This document shows positions 16,972 through 25,900 of a DNA stretch of 64,000 nt, piece by piece. The notes under the pieces are model-generated. The model saw only the letters and a program-made list of their open reading frames with translations. It was not told the origin of the DNA and did no database searches. How positions within the stretch are numbered: the stretch's first letter is position 1; each line of letters starts with the position of its first letter. Origin of the DNA: Streptomyces sp. CB02366 (GTDB lineage Bacteria; Actinomycetota; Actinomycetes; Streptomycetales; Streptomycetaceae); NCBI RefSeq assembly GCF_001905905.1, contig NZ_LIVT01000002.1:372001-436000 (forward strand), written 5' to 3'. Position numbers and translations under genes: made by a program.

Positions 16972-17289
16972 ATGAACGCCGAGACCGAGACCCCCCAGTC
17001 CACCGGTTCCTGCTGCTCGCCCACCGGCTCCTGCCACGACGGCGCGACCGACGCGCAGAGCGGCCGGGCCGACGCCGTCACCACGGTGTACCAGGTCAAG
17101 GGGATGACCTGCGGCCACTGCGAGGGCGCCGTGTCGGAGGAGATCTCCGAGATCGCCGGCGTCACCTCGGTCACCGCCGTCGCCTCCACCGGCCTCGTCA
17201 CCGTCACGTCCAAGGCCCCCCTGGCCGAGGACGCCGTGCGTGCCGCCGTGGACGAGGCCGGGTACGAGCTGATCGGCCCGGCCGCCTGA
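16972..17289 (+). CDS. copZ: Copper chaperone CopZ-like HMA protein
   Basis: 105-aa soluble metallochaperone. The heavy-metal-associated domain occupies residues 38-105 with the Cu-binding GMTCGHCEG and the usual beta-alpha-beta-beta-alpha-beta length. Before it is an extra Cys-rich segment ([13 protein letters not shown]) that could add metal ligands. The ATG at 16972 follows AGGAG by 7 nt. It is preceded by the CsoR-like site and followed, after a hairpin, by the copper ATPase gene, its natural partner. Confidence 0.92.
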   Translation: MNAETETPQSTGSCCSPTGSCHDGATDAQSGRADAVTTVYQVKGMTCGHCEGAVSEEISEIAGVTSVTAVASTGLVTVTSKAPLAEDAVRAAVDEAGYELIGPAA

Positions 17290-17329
17290 GACGGTCCGCG
17301 GCTCACGACCGCACCGCCCCGCCCGTCGT

Positions 17330-17371
17330 CGGGCCTTGCCCCACCAGCCGATACCGGTGGGGCAAGGCCCG
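17330..17371 (+). terminator. Strong hairpin between copZ and copA
   Basis: CGGGCCTTGCCCCACC and its exact complement GGTGGGGCAAGGCCCG form a 16-bp perfect stem with a 10-nt loop. No T-tract follows immediately (a short GTTGTTT lies 8 nt later). It would terminate or attenuate copZ transcription before copA. Confidence 0.7.
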
Positions 17372-17398
17372 ATCCGCGTTGTTTCAGGAGTTCCGGTC

Positions 17399-19409
17399 AT
17401 GGCCAGCACAGCAGAAGCCGACTTCCCGGCCGCCGACCCCTCCGAGGCCGAGCTGATCATCGGCGGGATGACCTGCGCCTCGTGCGCGGCCCGCGTCGAG
17501 AAGAAGCTCAACCGGATGGACGGCGTCACCGCCACGGTGAACTACGCGACGGAGAAGGCCCGCGTCACCTTCGGGGCGGGGCCGGCGATCGGGGACCTCG
17601 TCGCCACGGTCGAGAAGACCGGTTACACGGCCCGCCCGGCCCCGGACGCGTACACCGACAGCCGCGCCGGCGCCGGCGCCGGCGGTCAGGCGAAAACGGT
17701 CCCGGACGCCGTCGGCGAACCCGCGCCCGTCGCGGAGGAGGCGGAAGCCGGACAGGACGCCTCCCTCGCCGCGCTCCGGCAGCGGCTCGTCGTCTCGACC
17801 GTGCTGGCCGTCCCCGTCGTCCTGCTCGCCATGGTCCCGGCGTTCCAGTTCGACTTCTGGCAGTGGCTGAGCCTCACTCTCGCCGCGCCCGTCGTCGTCT
17901 GGGGCGGGCTGCCCTTCCACCGGGCCGCCTGGACCAACGCGAAGCACGGTGCGGCCACCATGGACACGCTGGTCTCGCTCGGCACGCTCGCCGCGTTCGG
18001 CTGGTCGCTGTGGGCCCTGTTCCTGGGCGACGCGGGCATGCCCGGCATGCGCCACGGGTTCGACCCGACCGTCCCGCGCGCCGACGCCGGCTCGACGATC
18101 TACCTGGAGGTGGCGGCCGGGGTCGTGACGTTCATCCTGCTCGGCCGCTACCTGGAGGCCCGCGCCAAGCGGAGGTCCGGGGCCGCGCTGCGGGCGCTGA
18201 TGGGCCTGGGCGCCAAGGACGTCACCGTCCTCAGGGACGGCAGGGAGGTCCGCGTCCCGGCGAGCACGCTCGTCGTCGGCGATCGCTTCGCCGTCCGTCC
18301 CGGGGAGAAGATCGCGACGGACGGGACGGTGGTGGAGGGCTCGTCCGCCGTGGACGCCTCGATGCTCACCGGCGAATCCGTCCCCGTCGAGGTCACCACC
18401 GGCGACCCCGTCACCGGAGCCACCCTCAACGCCGAAGGACGCCTCGTCGTCGAAGCCACCCGCGTCGGCGCCGACACCCAACTCGCCCGCATGGCCCAAC
18501 TCGTCGAAGACGCCCAGAACGGCAAAGCCTCCGCACAACGCCTCGCCGACCGCATCTCCGCCGTCTTCGTCCCCGTCGTCATCGCCCTCGCCCTCGCCAC
18601 CCTCGGCTACTGGCTCGGCAACGGCGCCGGACTCACCGCCGCCTTCACCGCAGCCGTCGCCGTCCTCATCATCGCCTGCCCCTGCGCCCTCGGCCTCGCC
18701 ACCCCCACCGCCCTCATGGTCGGCACCGGACGCGGCGCCCAACTCGGCATCCTCATCAAAGGCCCCGAAGTCCTCGAAACCACCCGCCGCGCCGAGGCGA
18801 AGCAGGCGGCCGAGGCCGCCGGGCGCACCGCGATCACGGTGGCCTGGGACGGAGAGGCGCGCGGTGCTCGAAGTCGCCGACGCGGTCAAGGACACCAGCA
18901 CCGAAGCCGTGGCCGAACTGCGCGCCCTGGGTCTGCGGCCCGTGCTGCTGACCGGCGACAGCCGGGCGGTGGCGGATGCCGTGGCCCGCGAGGTCGGCAT
19001 CGACGAGGTACACGCGGAGGTGCTTCCCGAGGGGAAGGTGGAGGTCGTACGGCGCCTTCAGGCCGAGGGCCGGGTCGTCGCGATGGTCGGGGACGGGGTC
19101 AACGACGCCGCCGCCCTCGCCACGGCGGATCTGGGGCTGGCGATGGGTACCGGGACGGATGTGGCGATCGAGGCGAGCGACCTCACACTGGTTCGTGGAG
19201 ATCTCAAGGTGACGGCTGACGCGATTCGGCTGTCCCGGCGTACCCTTGCCACCATCAGGGGCAACCTCTTCTGGGCCTTCGGGTGCAACGTCGCGGCCTT
19301 GCCCCTGGCTGCAAGTGGCCTGCTCAACCCTATGATCGCGGGAGCCGCCATGGCGTTTTCGTCCGTGTTCGTCGTCACGAACAGCCTCCGGTTGCGTGCC
19401 TTCACGTAA
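17399..19409 (+). pseudogene. copA: Disrupted copper-exporting P1B-type ATPase (copA)
   Basis: Copper P-type ATPase in two frames. Frame one (ATG at 17399, AGGAG upstream) gives an HMA domain ([15 protein letters not shown]), the membrane helices, the actuator loop with [11 protein letters not shown] and the CPC copper motif in [17 protein letters not shown]. It then joins LETTRR directly to [14 protein letters not shown]. Roughly 120-130 residues normally lie between these, including the phosphorylated DKTGT motif and most of the nucleotide-binding domain. At about 18861 the frame is lost, best explained by two missing bases in a GC repeat. The rest ([26 protein letters not shown], to the C-terminus) continues in another frame from 18864. 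As written it cannot be an active pump. Codon use also changes abruptly between about 18370 and 18795 (see findings). Misassembly is possible. Confidence 0.85.
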
Positions 19410-19492
19410 CTTCCACAAAGAGACTTAGATCACACTGGTTTCAGGGTAACCATCCAGCGGGTTCGCGAGTCTTAGAGTGCGACTGCCAAGGA

Positions 19493-19530
19493 TGTCTTGG
19501 GGGACGTCCGACGGAGTGTCTTGGGGGACG
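19493..19530 (+). repeat. Two direct copies of TGTCTTGGGGGACG
   Basis: Exact 14-nt copies at 19493-19506 and 19517-19530, 24 nt apart start to start. A near-identical string (CGTCTTGGGGGACG) occurs at 59642-59655. Function unknown. Confidence 0.7.
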
Positions 19531-19699
19531 CTCCCGATGGCATGCATGCGTTGGCCGGGGCACGTGCACCGGGGAGCTTTGAGCGGCCCTCCCGTGCGTA
19601 CGTTCCCCGGCAGATCGCGGCACAACAGAACAACGGGGGCTTCGGCTCCCGGCAGACGCCCGGCCGGATCCCGTGGGGGGAATCCGCTCCGGGATATGG

Positions 19700-19748
19700 G
19701 AAGCGCCCCGTCCGTCGACCCGTGGGGGGATCGACGGCGGGGCGCTTC
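19700..19748 (+). terminator. Large hairpin, probable terminator
   Basis: Arms GAAGCGCCCC..CCGTCGA and TCGACGG..GGGGCGCTTC pair as 7 plus 10 bp around a one- to two-base bulge, loop about 11 nt, followed by TCGCTTCTTCC. It ends whatever is transcribed rightward here, or lies downstream of the convergent citA. Confidence 0.65.
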
Positions 19749-19980
19749 TCGCTTCTTCCGGCCCGGTGCGAGCCCTTCCCGCCCGGTACGAGCGCGGGGG
19801 CGGGGCGGGGCCCCGGCCCCGGGCGGAGCGCCCGCCCGTCCCCCGGAACGCCGAATCGCCCCGGACACCACTCTCTGTGCGAAGAGCGGTACGCGGGGCG
19901 AAGGCGGCCGGCCGAAGAGGCCGGGCGCTACGGGCGGCGAGGGATCCGGCGGTGCCGGCTCCCGCGGTACGGGGTCCGGG

Positions 19981-21279
19981 TCAGCGGCCCTCGACGGGGA
20001 CGAAGTCGCGCAGGACCTCGCCGGTGTAGATCTGGCGCGGGCGGCCGATGCGGGAACCCGGCTCCTTGATCATCTCGTGCCACTGGGCGATCCAGCCGGG
20101 AAGGCGGCCGAGCGCGAAGAGCACGGTGAACATCTCGGTCGGGAAGCCCATGGCCCGGTAGATCAGACCGGTGTAGAAGTCCACGTTGGGGTAGAGGTTG
20201 CGCGAGACGAAGTAGTCGTCGGAGAGCGCGTGCTCCTCCAGCTTGAGCGCGATGTCGAGCAGCTCGTCGGACTTGCCGAGCGCGGACAGCACGTCGTGCG
20301 CGGCAGCCTTGATGATCTTGGCGCGCGGGTCGAAGGACTTGTACACCCGGTGGCCGAAGCCCATCAGGCGGACGCCGTCCTCCTTGTTCTTCACCTTGCG
20401 GATGAAGGAGTCGACGTCGCCGCCGTTGGCCTGGATGCCTTCCAGCATCTCCAGCACCGACTGGTTGGCGCCGCCGTGCAGCGGGCCCCACAGGGCGGAG
20501 ATGCCGGCGGAGATCGAGGCGAACATGTTCGCCTGCGAGGAGCCGACCAGGCGCACGGTGGAGGTCGAACAGTTCTGCTCGTGGTCCGCGTGCAGGATGA
20601 GCAGCTTGTCCAGCGCCGAGACGACGACCGGGTCCAGCTCGTACTCCTGGGCGGGGACCGAGAAGGTCATGCGCAGGAAGTTCTCGACGTACCCGAGGTC
20701 GTTGCGCGGGTAGACGAAGGGGTGGCCGATCGACTTCTTGTAGGCGTACGCGGCGATCGTCGGGAGCTTCGCCAGGAGGCGGATCGTCGACAGGTGGCGC
20801 TGCTGCTCGTCGAACGGGTTGTGGCTGTCCTGGTAGAACGTGGACAGCGCGCTGACGACCGAGGACAGCATGGCCATCGGGTGGGCGTCGCGCGGGAAGC
20901 CGTCGAAGAACCGCTTGACGTCCTCGTGCAGCAGCGTGTGCTGGGTGATCTCGTTCTTGAAGGCGGCCAGCTCGTCGACCTTCGGCAGATCGCCGTTGAT
21001 CAGGGTGTACGCGACCTCGAGGAACGACGAGCGCTCAGCGAGCTGCTCGATCGGGTAGCCGCGGTAGCGCAGGATGCCCTGCTCACCGTCGAGGTACGTG
21101 ATGGCGGATTTATAGGCGGCGGTGTTGCCGTATCCGCTGTCCAGCGTCACCAGGCCGGTATTGGCCCGGAGCTTCCCGATGTCGAAGCCCTTGTCGCCGA
21201 CGGTGCTGTCGATCACCGGGTAGGTGTACTCGTCATCGCCGTACCGCAGTACTACAGCGTTGTTGGTCTGCTCGCTCAC
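19981..21279 (-). CDS. citA: Citrate synthase
   Basis: Type II-like citrate synthase, 432 aa, condensing acetyl-CoA and oxaloacetate. Catalytic His/Asp regions are visible in ILHADHEQNCSTSTVR, WGPLHGGANQSVLEML, MGFGHRVYKSFDPRA and NVDFYTGLIYRAMG; the C-terminus has GRLPGWIAQWHE. The GTG at 21279 (VSEQTNN) with GAGGGATGA upstream gives the usual length; the longer in-frame reading to 21333 has no support. Monocistronic, between recD2 and the hairpin region. Confidence 0.97.
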   Translation of the reverse strand: MSEQTNNAVVLRYGDDEYTYPVIDSTVGDKGFDIGKLRANTGLVTLDSGYGNTAAYKSAITYLDGEQGILRYRGYPIEQLAERSSFLEVAYTLINGDLPKVDELAAFKNEITQHTLLHEDVKRFFDGFPRDAHPMAMLSSVVSALSTFYQDSHNPFDEQQRHLSTIRLLAKLPTIAAYAYKKSIGHPFVYPRNDLGYVENFLRMTFSVPAQEYELDPVVVSALDKLLILHADHEQNCSTSTVRLVGSSQANMFASISAGISALWGPLHGGANQSVLEMLEGIQANGGDVDSFIRKVKNKEDGVRLMGFGHRVYKSFDPRAKIIKAAAHDVLSALGKSDELLDIALKLEEHALSDDYFVSRNLYPNVDFYTGLIYRAMGFPTEMFTVLFALGRLPGWIAQWHEMIKEPGSRIGRPRQIYTGEVLRDFVPVEGR

Positions 21280-21386
21280 GTCATCCCTCACCGACGTAGT
21301 GCCTCTTCTTCGAGGTGCCCTGACTGTCTCCACCCTCCCCCATTCGGCTCAGGAGAGTGCACTCGGGGTCGTCCATTGGACCTACT

Positions 21387-21405
21387 GGCGGCACTGAGTG
21401 CCGCC
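21387..21405. promoter_or_regulatory. 19-bp perfect palindrome upstream of citA
   Basis: GGCGGCACT-G-AGTGCCGCC lies 108 bp upstream of the citA start and 90 bp downstream of recD2 in the leftward direction. No T-tract follows on either strand, so an operator is at least as likely as a terminator. Confidence 0.45.
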
Positions 21406-21493
21406 AACTTACTCATCCTGCCCCCTCGCCTGCGGTTCCGGAAGACCTCCGTGATGTTTCCCACCGTTTTGATCGATCATTTTCGCCCAGGGG

Positions 21494-23719
21494 TCACGCG
21501 AAGTCTTCTCCCGAGCCGCCCCGGAGCCGGAAATCCAGCGCCGTACAGCGCCTGCCTGCGGAAACCGTGCGGACCGCCTGGCCGATCGCCTTACGCGACC
21601 CGACGAGGACGACGAGCTTCTTGGCGCGCGTCACGGCCGTGTAGAGCAGGTTCCGCTGGAGCATCATCCAGGCGCCGGTGGTGACGGGGACGACGACGGC
21701 CGGGTACTCGCTGCCCTGGGACCGGTGGATGGTCATCGCGTACGCGTGGGCCAGTTCGTCCAGCTCGTCGAAGTCGTAGCCGATCTCCTCGTCCTCGTCG
21801 GTGTGGACGGTGAGCTTCTGTTCGTCCAGGTCGAGGCCGGTGACGACGCCGACGGTGCCGTTGAAGACGCCGTTCTCGCCCTTGTCGTAGTTGTTGCGGA
21901 TCTGGGTGACCTTGTCGCCGACCCGGAAGACCCGCCCGCCGAACCGTTTCTCGGGGAGGTCGGGGCGGCCCGGGGTGACGGCCTGCTGGAGCAGTTCGTT
22001 CAGTCGGCCCGCCCCGGCCGGGCCCCGGTGCATCGGGGCGAGGACCTGCACGTCACGGCGGGCGTCGAGGCCGAACTTGGCCGGAATGCGGCGGGCCGCC
22101 ACGTCGACGGCGAGTTTGCCCGCCTCCTCCGTCTCGTCCTCCACGAAGAGGAAGAAGTCGCTCAGCCCGTCGGTGAGCGGCGGCTTCCCCTCGTTGATCC
22201 GGTGTGCGTTCGTCACGACGCCGGACTGCTGGGCCTGGCGGAAGATCCGGGTGAGCCGGACGGCGGGGACGGGCCCGCCCTCCGCGAGCAGGTCCCTCAG
22301 CACCTCCCCCGCGCCCACCGAGGGCAGTTGGTCGACATCGCCCACGAGCAGCAGGTGGGCACCGGGTGCCACCGCCTTCACCAGCTTGTTGGCGAGGAGC
22401 AGGTCGAGCATCGACGCCTCGTCGACGACGACCAGATCGGCGTCGAGCGGGCGGTCCCGGTCGTACGCCGCGTCCCCGCCCGGCTTCAGCTCCAGCAGCC
22501 GGTGCACGGTGGACGCCTCGGCCCCGGTCAGCTCGGCGAGCCGCTTGGCGGCCCGCCCGGTGGGCGCGGCGAGCACCACCTTGGCCTTCTTCGCCCGGGC
22601 CAGCTCGACGATCGACCGGACGGTGAACGACTTCCCGCAGCCGGGTCCGCCGGTCAGGACGGCCACCTTCCGGCTGAGCGCGAGGCGTACGGCCTCCTCC
22701 TGCTCGGGCGCCAGCGAGGCCCCCGTACGCGTCGCGAGCCAGGCCAGCGCCTTGGTCCAGTCCACGTCCTGGAAGGCCGGCATCCGGTCTTCCTCCGTCC
22801 GCAGCAGCCGTCGCACCTGCCCGGCAAGGGACAGTTCGGCCCGGTGGAACGGGACGAGATAGACCGCCGTGACCGGCTCGCCGCCCTCGGGGGACGGCAC
22901 CTTCTCCCGTACGACGCCCTCGGGGTCGGCGGCCAGCTCGGCCAGGCACTCGATGACCAGCCCGGTGTCGACCTGGAGCAGCTTGACGCCGTCCGCGATC
23001 AGCCGTTCCTCCGGGAGGTAGCAGTGCCCCTGGTCGGAGGACTGGGACAGGGCGTACTGGAGCCCGGCCCTGACCCGCTCGGGGCTGTCGTGCGGGATGC
23101 CGACGGCCTGGGCGATCCTGTCGGCGGTGAGGAAGCCGATGCCCCAGACGTCGGCGGCCAGCCGGTAGGGCTGGTTCCTCACGACGGAGATCGAGGCGTC
23201 CGCGTACTTCTTGTAGATGCGGACGGCGATGGAGGTGGAGACGCCGACGCCCTGGAGGAAGACCATGACCTCCTTGATCGCCTTCTGCTCCTCCCAGGCG
23301 GCGGCGATCATCTTCGTCCGCTTGGGGCCGAGGCCGGGGACCTCGACGAGCCGCTTCGGCTCGTTCTCGATGATGTCGAGGGTCTCGACGCCGAAGTGGG
23401 TGGTGATCCGGTCGGCCATCACCGGCCCGATGCCCTTGATGAGCCCGGAGCCGAGGTAGCGCCGGATGCCCTGGACGGTGGCGGGCAGCACGGTGGTGTA
23501 GTTCTCCACGGTGAACTGCTTGCCGTACTGGGAGTGCGAGCTCCACCGGCCCTCCATCCGCAGCGACTCGCCCACCTGGGCGCCGAGCAGCGCGCCGACC
23601 ACGGTGAGGAGGTCGCCGGCTCCGCGTCCGGTGTCGACGCGCGCGACCGTGTACCCGTTCTCCTCGTTGGCGTAGGTGATCCGCTCCAGGACCCCTTCGA
23701 GGACGGCCATGTTGGACAT
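21494..23719 (-). CDS. recD2: RecD2-type ATP-dependent DNA helicase
   Basis: Superfamily 1B 5'-3' helicase, 741 aa, of the RecD2 (RecBC-independent) type. The N-terminal RecD2-specific region has an OB-like start (MAVLEGVLERITYANEENGYTV) and helix-hairpin-helix repeats (GSGLIKGIGPVMADRI, VPGLGPKRTKMI). Helicase motifs follow: Walker A LTGGPGCGKSFT, Ia VVLAAPTGRAAKRL, DEAS box VVVDEASMLD, GDVDQLPSVGAG, RIFRQAQQSGVV, and motif VI-like YAMTIHRSQGSEYPAVVV..LLYTAVTRAKK. Likely DNA repair/replication helper. A relic of its 5' end lies inverted just upstream. Confidence 0.96.
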   Translation of the reverse strand: MSNMAVLEGVLERITYANEENGYTVARVDTGRGAGDLLTVVGALLGAQVGESLRMEGRWSSHSQYGKQFTVENYTTVLPATVQGIRRYLGSGLIKGIGPVMADRITTHFGVETLDIIENEPKRLVEVPGLGPKRTKMIAAAWEEQKAIKEVMVFLQGVGVSTSIAVRIYKKYADASISVVRNQPYRLAADVWGIGFLTADRIAQAVGIPHDSPERVRAGLQYALSQSSDQGHCYLPEERLIADGVKLLQVDTGLVIECLAELAADPEGVVREKVPSPEGGEPVTAVYLVPFHRAELSLAGQVRRLLRTEEDRMPAFQDVDWTKALAWLATRTGASLAPEQEEAVRLALSRKVAVLTGGPGCGKSFTVRSIVELARAKKAKVVLAAPTGRAAKRLAELTGAEASTVHRLLELKPGGDAAYDRDRPLDADLVVVDEASMLDLLLANKLVKAVAPGAHLLLVGDVDQLPSVGAGEVLRDLLAEGGPVPAVRLTRIFRQAQQSGVVTNAHRINEGKPPLTDGLSDFFLFVEDETEEAGKLAVDVAARRIPAKFGLDARRDVQVLAPMHRGPAGAGRLNELLQQAVTPGRPDLPEKRFGGRVFRVGDKVTQIRNNYDKGENGVFNGTVGVVTGLDLDEQKLTVHTDEDEEIGYDFDELDELAHAYAMTIHRSQGSEYPAVVVPVTTGAWMMLQRNLLYTAVTRAKKLVVLVGSRKAIGQAVRTVSAGRRCTALDFRLRGGSGEDFA

Positions 23720-23963
23720 GACCCGACGCTACCGGGTGGCGCCGACAGCGGGGGCCGGGCCGGGACGGCCGGGCTCGCCCCGGCCGTCTCCGGGGAGACG
23801 GAGGCGGCGGGACAGGTGCGGGCGGGCGTCGGACGACAGGGAGGGGCGGTCCGCCGTTTCCGTACTCGTTCGCCAACAGCGTGTCCACGGTGGCGCGCAG
23901 GGTGCCGAGGAAGTCCTCGAAGGGGTCCCGGAGCGGATCACCTACGCCAACGAGGAGTACGGG
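23654..23963. repeat. Inverted duplication of the recD2 5' end
   Basis: Bases 23654-23704 (inside recD2, coding on minus) reappear in opposite orientation at 23913-23963 with 49 of 51 identical. The arms are separated by 208 bp. The plus-strand copy would encode VLEGVPERITYANEEYG, matching RecD2 residues from position 5. Confidence 0.85.
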
Positions 23964-24189
23964 CCGAAGAACGCGACGGCCTTCGACCGGTTGCCGGGGC
24001 TGTTGCGCAGGGCCACCACCCGGCGGTCGGAGCTCTCGCGGGTACGGACGGTGCGCCCCGCCTGTCCGAGGTACTTCTCGTCCGGCCCGGCTCCCCCGCC
24101 CGCCCCGGTCCGGTTCGGTCCGGCAGGAGGGCTTCGGGGCTCGCCCCGCGGCTCTCCGCGACGCGCACGACCCGGCGCGGGGCCTCCGC
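23720..24189. pseudogene. Degenerate region upstream of recD2
   Basis: No intact gene fits this 470-bp gap. It contains the inverted recD2 relic. Plus-strand reading after the relic gives KNATAFDRLPGLLRRATTRR; minus-strand reading gives protein-like DPLRDPFEDFLGTLRATVDTL, or in another frame RVVALRNSPGNRSKAVAFFG ending at a stop inside the relic. I read this as gene remnants, not a functional gene. Confidence 0.4.
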
Positions 24190-24849
24190 TCAGCCCATGC
24201 TCGCGGCGACCTCGCTGCGCAGTTGCGGCAGCTTGTCGTGCAGCACCCCCGGGCAGAGCGTGTCGCCGAAGTCCTTGTGGCCGTAGATGCGGGCCGGGGC
24301 GATGCCGTACTGGTGGCAGGCGTACGCGCACAGCGCCACCAGGACCTCCCACTGGGCCCTCGGCGGCTGTGCGCCGTCGTGGTACGCGCCCTCGTTGGCG
24401 ATCCCGAGGCCCACGCCGTTCTGGCCCGAGGTGTGCGCGCCCATGACGAAGTCCCGTCCGCCCCGCAGCGTGCCGAGGCTCTGGTGGCGGCCCTCGGTGA
24501 TCCAGCCGCCCCGGCTGACGAGGAAGTGGTAACCGGTGTCGCTCCACCCGTTCTTGTCCATGTGCAGGTCCTGCACCCAGTGGGCGTGGCGGTGGGCCTG
24601 GGCGCGGGAGAGGTCCGAGGTGTTGGCGCTGACCGTGTGGTGCACGACGATCATCGTCGGCCGTTTCCCCACCAGCGCGATCGGGCCCTGCGGCGCACGG
24701 GCCCTCCACTGGGCCGTGCCGTCGATGTCCGGTTCGACGACGTCCCGGGAGCGGCCGAGGGCGTGGGCCGTGCCGGGGAGGGCGGCGGCGGCCAGACCGC
24801 CGGCCCCGGCGAGGAGGAGGCGGCGACGGGACGGCGGGGAAGGGTTCAC
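24190..24849 (-). CDS. Secreted PGRP/amidase_2 N-acetylmuramoyl-L-alanine amidase
   Basis: 219-aa exported peptidoglycan amidase. A Tat-type signal (SRRRLLLAGAGGLAAAALPGTAHA) covers residues 7-31. The amidase_2/PGRP domain shows the Zn-ligand His in MIVVHHTVS, GYHFLVSRGGWITEGR, GIANEGAYHD, and IYGHKDFGDTLCPG with the second His and the Cys/Asp position. Cleaves the amide between muramic acid and the stem peptide. Placed next to a GH25 muramidase on the same strand, so both bond types of the wall are targeted by neighbours. Confidence 0.93.
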   Translation of the reverse strand: MNPSPPSRRRLLLAGAGGLAAAALPGTAHALGRSRDVVEPDIDGTAQWRARAPQGPIALVGKRPTMIVVHHTVSANTSDLSRAQAHRHAHWVQDLHMDKNGWSDTGYHFLVSRGGWITEGRHQSLGTLRGGRDFVMGAHTSGQNGVGLGIANEGAYHDGAQPPRAQWEVLVALCAYACHQYGIAPARIYGHKDFGDTLCPGVLHDKLPQLRSEVAASMG

Positions 24850-25024
24850 GACTGTCTCCTGGCGTGGGGGCGACGGACTCGCCGGGGCGTTCGGGGCGGG
24901 ACGGTGCTCGACGGGGGCGCGGTGCCGGCCGGGCGAGCCGGAGGGGGCGGCTCACCCGGCCGCCGCGCGAAGGCGCCCCAGGTGCATTGATCACGAGCGT
25001 GGCCAACGCCGCGGCTCGATACGG

Positions 25025-25900
25025 CTAGGCCGTGTTGTTGGCGAGGGCCTGGAGCCGGGTCATGCTGCCGTTGAACTTGTTGCGGTCCACGTCGCCGGAG
25101 ACTCCGGAGACCCGCCCGGTGGCCGTGTACTGCCAGATCGTCCACGTGGGGAACCCGCTGGGGATGTTCGGGCTGGTGGTGCCCCAATGCGCCACCCAGA
25201 GCGGCGACTTGGTCGCCATACCGGTCCAGTTGCCGGTACAGGTGTTCCACCAGGAGGCCGTCGTGTAGATGACGACGTCCCGGGTGGTGCGGGCCTTGTA
25301 CGTGTTGTAGAAGTCGTTGATCCAGGTGCGCATCTGCGTCGTGGAGAGCCCGTAGCACATGGCCCCGTACGGGTTGTGCTCGATGTCCAGCACACCGGGG
25401 AGGGTCTTGCCGTCCCTGGACCAGCCGCCGCCGTTGCTCGCGAAGTAGCCCGCCTGCGTCGCCCCGTTGGAGATGTCGGGGCGGGCGAAGTGGTACGCCC
25501 CCCGGATCAGGCCGGCGTTGTAGGAGCCGGTGTAGTTCGCGTTGAAGCTGCTGTCCTTGAAGCCGGTGCCCTCGGTGGCCTTCATGTAGGCGAAGTCGAT
25601 GCCCGCCGCCTTCACCGAGCCCCAGTTGATCGTCCCCTGCCAGTGGGAGACGTCGATGCCCTGGACACCGCTGGTGTCCATCGGCGTCACGCCCGCCGCC
25701 GCGGATGCGGGGCCCTGCTCGATACGGGTGCCCGCGCCCATCCAGGCGTGCCCCTGCCGGACCGGCTGGTCGGGGGCGGGCGGCGCGGCGGAGGCCGGGC
25801 CCGCGCCGGTCAGGATCAGCGCGACGGCGCCGCCGAGTGCGGCGGCGGCCGACAGGGCCCTGGTGGATCTCTTGAGTCGTCGGGACGGAGCACGGGACAT
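25025..25900 (-). CDS. Secreted GH25 lysozyme (1,4-beta-N-acetylmuramidase)
   Basis: 291-aa muramidase of the Chalaropsis/Streptomyces lysozyme type. Sec signal: RRLKRSTRALSAAAALGG...GPASAAPP. GH25 motifs: GIDVSHWQGTINW with the catalytic Asp, FAYMKATEGTGFKD, GAYHFARPD, GVLDIEHNPYG with the acid Asp/Glu pair, and WVAHWGTTSPN. The start at 25900 (MSRAPS) follows GGAGG by 5 nt. A DasR-like site lies 112 bp upstream, suggesting control by aminosugar availability. Confidence 0.95.
   Translation of the reverse strand: MSRAPSRRLKRSTRALSAAAALGGAVALILTGAGPASAAPPAPDQPVRQGHAWMGAGTRIEQGPASAAAGVTPMDTSGVQGIDVSHWQGTINWGSVKAAGIDFAYMKATEGTGFKDSSFNANYTGSYNAGLIRGAYHFARPDISNGATQAGYFASNGGGWSRDGKTLPGVLDIEHNPYGAMCYGLSTTQMRTWINDFYNTYKARTTRDVVIYTTASWWNTCTGNWTGMATKSPLWVAHWGTTSPNIPSGFPTWTIWQYTATGRVSGVSGDVDRNKFNGSMTRLQALANNTA

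Larger units (their letters stand above)
19410..19980. other. 571-bp gap between copA and citA
   Basis: Holds the duplicated TGTCTTGGGGGACG string and a large hairpin (19700-19748). A short plus-strand reading frame from 19497 (begins MGDVRRSVLGDAPDGMHA, shifts to low-complexity Pro/Gly/Arg later) lacks a clear ribosome site and I do not call it. The first 100 bases are less GC-rich than the rest, suggesting a promoter region for a transcript ending at the hairpin. Confidence 0.4.

Noticed and set aside
17330..17371. Riboswitch between copZ and copA
   Set aside because: It is a simple perfect stem-loop with no further conserved structure; terminator or attenuator is the simpler reading.
19497..19760. 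Small protein gene starting MGDVRRSVLGDAPDG
   Set aside because: No ribosome site, the frame runs through a strong hairpin into low-complexity sequence, and the apparent repeats (VLGD) come from a duplicated DNA string.
23942..24180. Functional small gene ending RSKAVAFFGPYSS
   Set aside because: Its stop lies inside the inverted recD2 relic and its upstream part is antisense to the amidase gene; more likely debris.
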